NCBI GenBank assembly: GCA_018714405.1
Contig: DVNM01000031.1
Coordinates: 1-49,218 of the forward strand
Direction of reading: 5' to 3'
Source of the DNA: Scybalenecus merdavium
GTDB taxonomy: Bacteria > Bacillota > Clostridia > Oscillospirales > Acutalibacteraceae
Length of the DNA: 49,218 nt
Position 1 is the first letter of the stretch. Every line of letters starts with the position of its first letter. Below are positions 16,568 through 23,628 of this stretch, one piece after another. Under the pieces are notes generated by a model. That model had not been told where the DNA came from. It searched no databases and saw only the letters and a program-made list of their open reading frames with translations. Both the position numbers and the translations under genes were made by a program.

Positions 16568-17893
16568 TTACTTCCGTGCATTTAATTCGTCGATAACAGT
16601 TTGCACTTCATCTGCTGATAAATAAGGCATTTTAGCTGTAGTTGCAAAATAAAGCTTTTTATGTAACAGCGTTTTAATTTCATACGGAGAAATAGCCACT
16701 CCATCACGAGGCGGAACAATCATAGACACATCACGGTATTTTTCTGTGCCATTTTGCAAGGTCTCATTAGATGTAACCTCCCCAACAGCAACAATACCTT
16801 GGCTCCTTTCATAATATAGAACAAAATCGCCTTTATCAAATCGATCGATAAATTTATTAGCGTTCCCCCATGCACTTACTCTACTATTAGAAAACATATA
16901 ATTCTGGGAAGTGGGATCAAAGGACTTGTTGGTATCAAATATAATGCCTTTTATATTACCTTGATGCTTCTGAAATTCATTTTCTTCCAGAAAATGCACC
17001 CACGATCTAATGCTGGGCGGGAGAATATTTTCCGCCTCATCACTAATTGCAAATTCATATAATTTCTCAGGATCGACCACATGTATATTATTAGAGTTAA
17101 TGTTTATAACCTTCCCTTGCGTTGTTAAAAGCCAAACTTCACCCTGAAGCTGCATATAATCATTGGCGTCAATATCCACACAGCCATTTTTTACTTGAAT
17201 ATAAACATGTGCGCCATTTTTGGGATTCAACAGCACACATTCATATAGTGGAGTAGCTACTTTGTTGGTGGATGGAACACAGACATAGTTATATTTATGA
17301 TATAACCACATACACAGCAAATCTTCACAATCACTGGGAGAAAGCAAAGAATAAAAATTATCTGACGTAATTTCCAACGAAACATCATAAACACGTTTCT
17401 TTGCATATTGGTTATAAAACAGTTGACTAAATTCTAAAACACCCGGTTTATTAATTCGCTGTAAAGTAGAACCTTTAATAAAAGCTGTAGTGAGCGCACC
17501 CGGAACCGCACTTTCGTCACCTTGCTCATATTTAATCCAATGAACATCAGTAATTTGGTTAGAGGCATCCAGAGAAGTTGCTTCCTCATTGCTATTAAAA
17601 TACCACTTCGATTTTTCGCCTACGCAACCCATATAATAGACACCGTTGTAACGCATCCATATAAAATCACCTTTTTGCACATCACTATATAACCGCTGAA
17701 CGCTATTAAACTTATTATATGCTTCTTCAGCATAAACACAATATTGTTCAAAACTACTAATAGCTTCCCGGTCTTTTGGGCTGAGATTTAACAAACTCCA
17801 ACCCACAGCAGCAACATTATGATTAATACAATACTGCCCAATTTTGCCGCCCGATGTATTCGTTTGCAATCTCCATATTTGTGTTGTTGCCAT
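16568..17893 (-). CDS. PUA/EVE-like protein with central Mrr-like nuclease motif (predicted modification-dependent restriction or RNA/DNA-binding protein)
   Basis: The 441-residue protein is not one I can name. Residues ~6-145 (WRLQTNTSGGKIGQYC, VAAVGW, KGDFIWMRYNGVYYMG) resemble an EVE/PUA-like domain. Residues ~182-262 look like a degenerate PD-(D/E)xK core of Mrr type: helix SPSDCEDLLCMWLYHKYNY, then Glu218 in LYECVL and Gln233-Val-Lys235 in VYIQVK. Residues ~313-437 (GIIFDTNKS, KGDFVLYYERSQGIVAVGEV) look like a second PUA-like fold. Such base-flipping domains plus nuclease occur in modification-dependent restriction enzymes; that function here is inference. ATG 17893 follows a perfect AGGAGG. 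It is AT-rich unlike the flanks. Confidence 0.7.
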   Translation of the reverse strand: MATTQIWRLQTNTSGGKIGQYCINHNVAAVGWSLLNLSPKDREAISSFEQYCVYAEEAYNKFNSVQRLYSDVQKGDFIWMRYNGVYYMGCVGEKSKWYFNSNEEATSLDASNQITDVHWIKYEQGDESAVPGALTTAFIKGSTLQRINKPGVLEFSQLFYNQYAKKRVYDVSLEITSDNFYSLLSPSDCEDLLCMWLYHKYNYVCVPSTNKVATPLYECVLLNPKNGAHVYIQVKNGCVDIDANDYMQLQGEVWLLTTQGKVININSNNIHVVDPEKLYEFAISDEAENILPPSIRSWVHFLEENEFQKHQGNIKGIIFDTNKSFDPTSQNYMFSNSRVSAWGNANKFIDRFDKGDFVLYYERSQGIVAVGEVTSNETLQNGTEKYRDVSMIVPPRDGVAISPYEIKTLLHKKLYFATTAKMPYLSADEVQTVIDELNARK

Positions 17894-17961
17894 TTTTACA
17901 TCCTCCTGAATAATTTTAGATATTTTCAATAACTAAAAACAAATGTTTTATATGTGTAAAA

Positions 17962-17999
17962 AATCAATGTCATATATGAAGTAAAAAATGATATTGATT
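17962..17999. promoter_or_regulatory. Inverted repeat, probable old operator
   Basis: AATCAATGTCAT (17962-17973) and ATGATATTGATT (17988-17999) are inverted copies matching at 11 of 12 positions. They lie in the divergent gap between the PUA/nuclease-like gene and a dead repressor, where an operator would be expected. Confidence 0.5.
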
Positions 18000-18050
18000 T
18001 TGTGACACATTTTACATATTTTTTCATTTTCTTTTTTGTAAAGCTCGTTT

Positions 18051-18155
18051 ATGGCAAAAAACTCGAAAAAACTGCGCAAATCTGCTCAGCTCAAGTCAAC
18101 AGCAACTGGCCAACGTGATTGATGCGAGGCAACAGTCCATATATAAAAAATTCAA
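18051..18155 (+). pseudogene. Relic of an Xre/HTH_3 repressor
   Basis: ATG 18051 begins MAKNSKKLRK, then the frame is lost and stops at TGA. In a shifted frame the next bases read SQQQLANVIDARQQSIYKKF, clearly matching SQQQLADVLGVSQQSINKYE of the intact repressor at 21511-21828. Nucleotide similarity begins around the start codon and fades near 18155. It is a decayed paralogue bracketing the lipoprotein operon on the opposite side from the intact copy. Confidence 0.8.
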
Positions 18156-18183
18156 ACATAAAAACGCCAAGAAAGGCACATTT

Positions 18184-18624
18184 TTACAGTATTCCAAAAA
18201 GTGCCTTTAAATCCTCAATATTATCAAAATCATGATAATCAAAGCCAGACGGCAACATAGTCGTAGCATTACTAAGCTTACCATTATTGGTGAACACCAC
18301 ATAGCCTCCCATATAATCATAGCCGGAATCAATGCCAAATTGTACAGCGACCAATTTTTTTGAAAAATTGCTATATATTACATCGGATTTCAGTTTTGAC
18401 GGTCGAATCCCAAGATCACTGTACACCTGCTGTTTAACGTAACTTTCCGCTTTGTTTTTAGCGCACATAGCAGTCTTTGGGTAAAAAATAGTCACCAAGA
18501 CAATGCAAATAACAAGAGGCATACTAATTTTATAGAGCAATGATATCAAAGGACGAGAAGTAGTCACAGATAACTTCTGTTCGCTCGGGGTTGTGTTTTG
18601 CTGATTATTGGTATGATTGTCCAT
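18184..18624 (-). CDS. Small single-pass membrane protein, unknown function
   Basis: The 146-residue protein begins with a polar, Asn/Gln/Thr-rich tail, has one membrane segment (ISLLYKISMPLVICIVLVTI, ~28-48) and then about 95 residues predicted outside the membrane. I recognise no family. Its soluble part (YSNFSKKLVAVQFGIDSGYDYMGGYVVF) is beta-rich. ATG 18624 follows AAGGAGAAAGAT. It is the last of four minus-strand genes separated by only 21-41 bases. A weak terminator-like TGCC/GGCG stem with T-run overlaps the stop. AT-rich like its neighbours. Confidence 0.75.
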   Translation of the reverse strand: MDNHTNNQQNTTPSEQKLSVTTSRPLISLLYKISMPLVICIVLVTIFYPKTAMCAKNKAESYVKQQVYSDLGIRPSKLKSDVIYSNFSKKLVAVQFGIDSGYDYMGGYVVFTNNGKLSNATTMLPSGFDYHDFDNIEDLKALFGIL

Positions 18625-18658
18625 ATCTTTCTCCTTATACACGATACACGCATCCTTT

Positions 18659-19330
18659 TTAACCTTTACCGAAATTAAATTCCACTACCAGCAATGTCTT
18701 AGCAGAATTGCATATAAAGTGCGCGTCGTAATCTGTCCAATTGCATATCGAATTGGTCAAACCATTTTCAGCTATTTTTGTATCCAAATAATTTTCCGGG
18801 AACTTATATTCATCCGGGCAGTCTATTAACACTGCGTTGAGTACTTCTATGCAACTAGGCAGTTCAGAGGAATCGGCCGTAATATGTATCAGACGAATTT
18901 GACCGTCGTCATACGATATATAAATTCCATTATTAGAAGTGTCCATATTGCCATCTAATTCTATGGCTGTATAGTAAGACGGACAAAACCAGGTCATGCC
19001 ATCGCTACCATCGATACCGTTTCTGTAAAGGGCAAACTCATTATCAGCACCTGTTTTAACGATCCAATGTCCAAAATCCACACCCTGACTTTCGTAAAAA
19101 GCAAATAGCTGATCGTAGAGGCTTCTTTGACTGTACTGTGACTTCCGAATATAGGAAAGCGGGTTTGAATTTTGCGTTGTCGTTTCCGTTGTTGTTTCTT
19201 TGGTAGTGGATTCAGTCGTCATTTCTGTGGTTACACTTTCTTTTGGTGCACTGCAAGCTGCAAGTGAAAGCACGAAACTTATCATTAAAAGCAGTAACCA
19301 AATGCGTTTAACCTTAAATACTGTCTTCAC
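18659..19330 (-). CDS. Lipoprotein, island family, member 1
   Basis: The 223-residue protein starts with a lipoprotein signal ending LSLAAC, so Cys would be lipidated and anchored outside the membrane. A Thr/Glu-rich linker follows (TTEMTTESTTKETTTETTTQ). The body is unknown but its end, EVLNAVLIDCPDEYKFP, matches the DCPEEYKITKEE region of the next two proteins, so it is a distant relative. GTG 19330 is chosen because GAGGGG lies eight bases upstream; a GTG three codons earlier sits on top of that site. Third gene of the operon. Confidence 0.75.
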   Translation of the reverse strand: MKTVFKVKRIWLLLLMISFVLSLAACSAPKESVTTEMTTESTTKETTTETTTQNSNPLSYIRKSQYSQRSLYDQLFAFYESQGVDFGHWIVKTGADNEFALYRNGIDGSDGMTWFCPSYYTAIELDGNMDTSNNGIYISYDDGQIRLIHITADSSELPSCIEVLNAVLIDCPDEYKFPENYLDTKIAENGLTNSICNWTDYDAHFICNSAKTLLVVEFNFGKG

Positions 19331-19371
19331 TAAAAACACCCCTCATAAAATGCTTTACGATTTTGATACAT

Positions 19372-20172
19372 TTATGTTATTACATCCTTTTTGTCCATAT
19401 TAAAAATACGAAATTCTAACGAAGAGCTCTTGTTTTCATCATAATAAAATGAATATCTAATACCATTTTTATCTATTATTTCATAACCAGCAAGCTCCAA
19501 ATCGGATGACATAGTAGAGCCATAATCTTTTTCATACTGTTCATGAACCTCATCGTTAAATTCATTATTTAATGTCTTTTGTTCGGCGTCGGAAAGTTCG
19601 CTTTTGGTCACCCTATATTCTTCAGGGCATTGTGAAAAAATCACGTTGCAGAGCACGTCTACACTAGGAATACAGGAATATGTCTTTTCCTGTATGGACA
19701 TTTCTTTATCATATGTATATGTAGCCTCTAAAAAATTACCGTAGTTATCATACTCCACCGTTAAATGATTATCACAAGGTGCAAGTTTCATCTCTATTCC
19801 TAAACTAGTTGGTGTTAAAGAAACATAATTATAATGCCCTGTCCAATACTCTGCATCGCTGTAATCATCCTGGGATGGCGCCGGGGTATAAAATTCCTCC
19901 CACAAACCATCTGGTGTACAATAATTTCGATTTAAATCCTCTATACTGCATTCTGTATTATAGCAGTCACTTTGCTTAATAATATCCAATAATTCTTTGG
20001 GCGCCGGGATATAATCTGCTGCATTTATATTTGTTTGGCTGACCGATTCTTCTGTGTCGTCTGAAGTATCCAAAGCAGGATCAGACGATGTTTTTGCTTC
20101 TTTTGTACATCCCATTAAACACAACATAATAACTAAAATGGAACTTAAAATTACACTTAGAAACTTCTTCAT
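19372..20172 (-). CDS. Lipoprotein, island family, member 2
   Basis: The 266-residue protein has a lipoprotein signal (MKKFLSVILSSILVIMLCLM then Gly-Cys) and an acidic linker. It is plainly paralogous to the following gene product: NAADYIPAPKELLDIIKQSD, CSIEDLNRN, CPEEYRVTKSELSDAEQ and IIDKNGIRYSFYYDE all have close counterparts there. Function is unknown; it is an exported, membrane-anchored beta-rich protein. ATG 20172 follows GAAAGGATATAAGT and lies 21 bases after the upstream stop. No enzymatic motif seen. Confidence 0.78.
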   Translation of the reverse strand: MKKFLSVILSSILVIMLCLMGCTKEAKTSSDPALDTSDDTEESVSQTNINAADYIPAPKELLDIIKQSDCYNTECSIEDLNRNYCTPDGLWEEFYTPAPSQDDYSDAEYWTGHYNYVSLTPTSLGIEMKLAPCDNHLTVEYDNYGNFLEATYTYDKEMSIQEKTYSCIPSVDVLCNVIFSQCPEEYRVTKSELSDAEQKTLNNEFNDEVHEQYEKDYGSTMSSDLELAGYEIIDKNGIRYSFYYDENKSSSLEFRIFNMDKKDVIT

Positions 20173-20193
20173 ACTTATATCCTTTCGCACAGC

Positions 20194-21033
20194 TCATCCC
20201 ACATTACTATCCGTTTTGTCGATATTTAAAATACGAAATTCACATTCATCATGCCGAGCTGCATGATAAAACTCATACCGAAGACCGTTTTTATCTATTG
20301 TTTCCATACCTATCACGCCGTCGTCTGTTTTGGTATAACCGGTATCCGGATCGCCTTTTGCCGCTTTTTCTTCTGCCGCGGCGAATTCTTCTTTGGTAAT
20401 TTTATATTCTTCAGGGCAATCGGCCAAAATCAGGCTATATATTGTGTAAGCTGATGGTGTTTGCGACGGTGAAGGAGAAGGGTACTTCAAGCTAAATCCA
20501 CAAAGGATTTTATCCGCTCTATATTTAAATTCTGCTTTTTCAAATACCCCCGGTTCATCATAATCATAACGGATCTGCAAATCACTAAGTTCTTCATAGT
20601 TTACTGCATCTGTCAAATACAAAGAATTCGAATCTCCGCTATAATTTTCATAGGAAAGATTAAAACGAATATCAATAGAATATGGTGTAATATCTGCATA
20701 GTATATAGGAGGCAATAGATTTTTAAATGGATTTTCTTCATTCTCCGGATTGTCATAATACCTCTCCAAACCATATTCTGTATCATAGGTCGTTTCTTCT
20801 AAATTTTGTATACTACAATCCCCGCTATAACAGTTGCTTTTTAAAATAGCATCAAATAATTCATTAGCAGACGGAATATAATCCACTGCATTCACTTTCT
20901 TTTGCGTTGTTGTTTCCTGCGTAGTAGCTTCGGTAGTATTGACTGACATCTCGTTTTCCTGCGGTGTACTGCAAGCAGTTAGCGAAAACACAAAGCTCGC
21001 TGTAAAAAAGAGTGTTAAAACTTTCTTAAGCAT
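20194..21033 (-). CDS. Lipoprotein, island family, member 3
   Basis: The 279-residue protein has a lipoprotein signal with lipobox FSLTAC, a TTEATTQETTTQ linker, and a body paralogous to member 2 (NAVDYIPSANELFDAILKSN, CSIQNLEE, CPEEYKITKEEFAAAEEK, TIDKNGLRYEFYH). Shared pairs of Cys (SNCYSGDCS) suggest a disulphide. Function unknown. ATG 21033 follows AAAGGATTTTT. It is the first gene of the operon, about 325 bases downstream of a consensus promoter, and that long leader contains a decayed zinc-ribbon gene. Confidence 0.78.
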   Translation of the reverse strand: MLKKVLTLFFTASFVFSLTACSTPQENEMSVNTTEATTQETTTQKKVNAVDYIPSANELFDAILKSNCYSGDCSIQNLEETTYDTEYGLERYYDNPENEENPFKNLLPPIYYADITPYSIDIRFNLSYENYSGDSNSLYLTDAVNYEELSDLQIRYDYDEPGVFEKAEFKYRADKILCGFSLKYPSPSPSQTPSAYTIYSLILADCPEEYKITKEEFAAAEEKAAKGDPDTGYTKTDDGVIGMETIDKNGLRYEFYHAARHDECEFRILNIDKTDSNVG

Positions 21034-21212
21034 AAAAATCCTTTGCAAATATAACGCCATCCTTCCAATAATTATTTTTTTCGGTGAATCACTACACCGA
21101 AATGCTTTGCGATTTAGATACTACGAACAAGTAAATAAAACGATCCCCTTCTGTTTGCGATACAGTGCATTGCTTTATGGCACCATATTAACCAGCCTGT
21201 TGACTGTACCTG

Positions 21213-21316
21213 TCACGATGCGGACACATGGCATTTCGTGCTTACTGCACAGCCGCAATTTGTACACACGGTATCGGCATTACTGATTTTCCAGCAATAA
21301 TTTTTACAAAACGCAC
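21213..21316 (-). pseudogene. Zinc-ribbon gene fragment in the operon leader
   Basis: On the minus strand one frame reads FCKNYCWKISNADTVCTNCG then CAVSTKC, ending at TGA (21215-21213). This resembles N-terminal zinc ribbons of the FCxxCGK...FCxNCG type found on many clostridial membrane proteins. The likely GTG start (21316) is one base out of frame at a TTTTG stretch, so it appears frameshifted and truncated. It sits between the consensus promoter and the first lipoprotein gene. Confidence 0.5.
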
Positions 21317-21364
21317 TACTCTTAGCCGCAGATATATTTGGTTTTGACCACTATCTACAAATTT

Positions 21365-21393
21365 ATTATATAACAACTTAAAGTTGTTGTCAA
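21365..21393 (-). promoter_or_regulatory. Perfect consensus promoter of the lipoprotein operon
   Basis: On the minus strand TTGACA (21393-21388) and TATAAT (21370-21365) are separated by exactly 17 bases, a full consensus promoter. It fires toward the lipoprotein genes. Its whole spacer is occupied by a palindrome (see 21372-21388). Confidence 0.85.
21372..21388. promoter_or_regulatory. Palindromic operator between -35 and -10
   Basis: AACAACTT-A-AAGTTGTT is a perfect 17-base palindrome filling the promoter spacer. Half-sites AGTTGT recur at 21416-21421 and 21429-21434, near the start of the divergent repressor gene. This is the classic layout for an Xre-type repressor controlling both the operon and itself. 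Confidence 0.75.
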
Positions 21394-21415
21394 TAACCAC
21401 TAATAGGCGTTTCAT

Positions 21416-21444
21416 AGTTGTAACAAAAGTTGTTATCATATAAA
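21416..21444 (+). promoter_or_regulatory. Candidate repressor-gene promoter with half-operators
   Basis: TATAAA (21439-21444) is a likely -10, with AGTTGT (21416-21421) or TTGTAA (21418-21423) as a weak -35. Two AGTTGT direct repeats lie here, matching the operator arms at 21372-21388, which suggests autoregulation. Confidence 0.4.
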
Positions 21445-21510
21445 TAGTAAATAAACAAAAAGTGCAGATATTGTGACACTGTATTTTGAATTTTTTTGCG
21501 AGGTGGGCAT

Positions 21511-21828
21511 GTGGTAAAAAACCTGAAGAAACTGCGCAAGCTATTCGGCGTGAGTCAGCAGCAGCTGGCCGACGTGCTCGGGGTAAGCCAGCAATCCATA
21601 AACAAATATGAAAACCATAACGTAGAGCCCGACATTGAAACGCTTATTGCCATGGCCGACTACTTTGACACCTCGGTAGATTATCTGGTCGGCCGCACGC
21701 CGCCGCAAAATGAAGACGAAGAGACGACCGCCTTTTTAAGAACCGTTCACAAAATGTCTAAACAACAAAAAGCGGCTTACCTGGACATTGGCAAGACGCT
21801 TTTACATTACAAAGAGGAAGACAGCTAA
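21511..21828 (+). CDS. Xre/HTH_3 family transcriptional regulator
   Basis: The 105-residue protein has a standard helix-turn-helix (~5-60: LRKLFGVSQQQLADVLGVSQ, SINKYENHNVEPDIETLIAM, DYFDTSVDYLVGRT) and a short charged C-terminal tail. It most likely binds the palindrome at 21372-21388 and represses the divergent lipoprotein operon. The best start is GTG 21511 after AGGTGGG; an in-frame TTG at 21496 precedes that site. Base composition is nearer the GC-rich flank than the island. A bidirectional terminator follows. Confidence 0.88.
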   Translation: MVKNLKKLRKLFGVSQQQLADVLGVSQQSINKYENHNVEPDIETLIAMADYFDTSVDYLVGRTPPQNEDEETTAFLRTVHKMSKQQKAAYLDIGKTLLHYKEEDS

Positions 21829-21834
21829 ACAACC

Positions 21835-21868
21835 AAAAAGCTCCGACCGTGTGGTCGGAGCTTTTTGG
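21835..21868. terminator. Bidirectional terminator
   Basis: AAAAAGCTCCGACC (21835-21848) pairs perfectly with GGTCGGAGCTTTTT (21853-21866) around GTGT. It serves the repressor gene (+) and the GPH transporter (-). Confidence 0.88.
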
Positions 21869-21900
21869 TTAATGTTATGAAAATAAAGCCAGAAAAGGAG

Positions 21901-23508
21901 TTATTCTTTTTTGTTTTCCGGTGCATCGCTCTCAGCAGGCTGCGAAGCGGTGTCGGCTGCCGGAGCGGCTTCACCGGTCGCTTCAGCGCGCTTGGCGCGC
22001 AGCACCTTAAGCTCTTCCAGAATGCGGGCGTGCTCTTTGTCGCTCAAAGCGTACTTGATGGTGGGGATGACGGAAAGCAGCAGACCGATGGCCGGCGGAA
22101 TGGACACAAGGAACATCATAGCGGCCGCATACGGCTCATAATCCGTTTTAAAGTTTGCGCCGTTGTTCAGCGCATTGACCATTGCCTCTACATTGGAGTC
22201 GCTGTAGCCAACATATTCATAGACCAGCGAGCTGATGATGGTGGCAATACCGGCGCCAAGCTTGGTGCAGAAAGACTGGCCGGAGAAGAAGATGCCGTCG
22301 GGGCGGATGCCCTTCGGGTTGACATACTCTTCATAGTCCACGCAGTCGGCGATCATGACGGACTGCATTACATTGACCGCACCCATAGACGCACCGGCAA
22401 GCAGGAACACAAAGAAAGCAATGGCAAGCCACAGCGGCTGGTCAAGACCGCCCTTAGCCGGGTCGGCCAAGCTATAGACAACAAAAATCAGCACAAACGG
22501 AATGGCACCGATCAGGCTGCATGCGTTATAGAAGGTTTTCTTTTCGACTTTTTCAATGATCTTCGGAACAAGCGCCATAGCGCCGAACTGACCGCCGAAC
22601 ACAGCGCCGCCGATAATGACAAGCTGCAGAAGCGCCGTCATCATGTTGCCGTTGCCGAAATAATATGTAAGCAGTGTCATAGCCACGATCATCAGCAGCT
22701 GCAGCGGTGCACGCAGAATACTGGAGATGAGGATCTGACGATAAGGCTTGTTCTGCCACATCAGTTTAATGTTTTCAATCAGGGTGTGACGTTCTTCCGT
22801 CTGCGACACGCGCTCTTTGGTGTAAGCCGCACACTGGAACAAAAGCGTGCCAATGACTGTGCAGACAACGGCCGTAAGCACAAAGCCCTTTTGCATGGCG
22901 TTGTTCATAGCTACTGTGTCCGTTGTGTCAATACCCTTCTGGAACAGACCGCCGATCGCCTGGCCGATCGTGGTGATCAGGACCATAATACCGCCGATAC
23001 CGGCCGCGATACGCGCAAACGCCAGGATCTTGGAACGGTCCTTTTCACTGTCGGTCATCAGTGCGGTAATGCCCCAAAGCGGAACGTCTGCCGCTGTAAA
23101 AGCAATATCCCACATCAGATAGCCAACGGCCATCCACACAAGGATGAGCACCTGACCGGTCGGAGAGGCCTGGGTATAGATGCCGTTGCAGAAGCAAAGG
23201 ATCGTAATAATACCGATAACAGCCGGTGCAAAAATCAGATACGGCCGGCATTTGCCCCATTTGGAATGCGTGCGGTCCACGATCGTGCCCATGATCGGGT
23301 CGTTGATCGCGTCCCATACACGGCCGATGGCCATGATGATACCGAGCGCCATCGCCGGCACGAAGATAACGTTTTGGAAGTAGAAATAAAGACCTGTGGA
23401 GACAATGTTGTAGATCATGTTCTGACCAAGCATGCCGAGCAGATACATATTTCTTTCTTTTGGTGTGTAGGTGTTGCTGTAAACAAGTGTTTTATTTTTT
23501 TTGCTCAC
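21901..23508 (-). CDS. GPH family sugar:cation symporter (MFS)
   Basis: The 535-residue protein has about twelve membrane segments and the GPH signature DAINDPIMGTIVDRTHSKWG followed by KCRPYLIF near the N-terminus. GPH carriers import glycosides, pentosides or hexuronides with a cation. Its neighbour is a GH3 glycosidase, so a beta-glucoside or similar disaccharide is a reasonable guess. The C-terminus is a long Ala/Glu/Pro-rich tail (~500-535), which is unusual. The start is GTG 23508, seven bases after AAAGGGGG; the TTG earlier in frame overlaps that site. It has its own consensus promoter. Confidence 0.88.
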   Translation of the reverse strand: MSKKNKTLVYSNTYTPKERNMYLLGMLGQNMIYNIVSTGLYFYFQNVIFVPAMALGIIMAIGRVWDAINDPIMGTIVDRTHSKWGKCRPYLIFAPAVIGIITILCFCNGIYTQASPTGQVLILVWMAVGYLMWDIAFTAADVPLWGITALMTDSEKDRSKILAFARIAAGIGGIMVLITTIGQAIGGLFQKGIDTTDTVAMNNAMQKGFVLTAVVCTVIGTLLFQCAAYTKERVSQTEERHTLIENIKLMWQNKPYRQILISSILRAPLQLLMIVAMTLLTYYFGNGNMMTALLQLVIIGGAVFGGQFGAMALVPKIIEKVEKKTFYNACSLIGAIPFVLIFVVYSLADPAKGGLDQPLWLAIAFFVFLLAGASMGAVNVMQSVMIADCVDYEEYVNPKGIRPDGIFFSGQSFCTKLGAGIATIISSLVYEYVGYSDSNVEAMVNALNNGANFKTDYEPYAAAMMFLVSIPPAIGLLLSVIPTIKYALSDKEHARILEELKVLRAKRAEATGEAAPAADTASQPAESDAPENKKE

Positions 23509-23534
23509 CCGAGATCCCCCTTTCAAATACTATT

Positions 23535-23563
23535 ATTATACATGAGCGATAGACACATGTCAA
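23535..23563 (-). promoter_or_regulatory. Consensus promoter of the GPH symporter
   Basis: On the minus strand TTGACA (23563-23558) and TATAAT (23540-23535) are 17 bases apart. It lies in the gap after the GH3 gene, so the transporter can be transcribed alone. Confidence 0.85.
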
Positions 23564-23628
23564 ATTAAATAATTTTTTTCTACCGCAGCATAATATTTTT
23601 GAGAAATTCGCACATTCGCGCCACTGGG

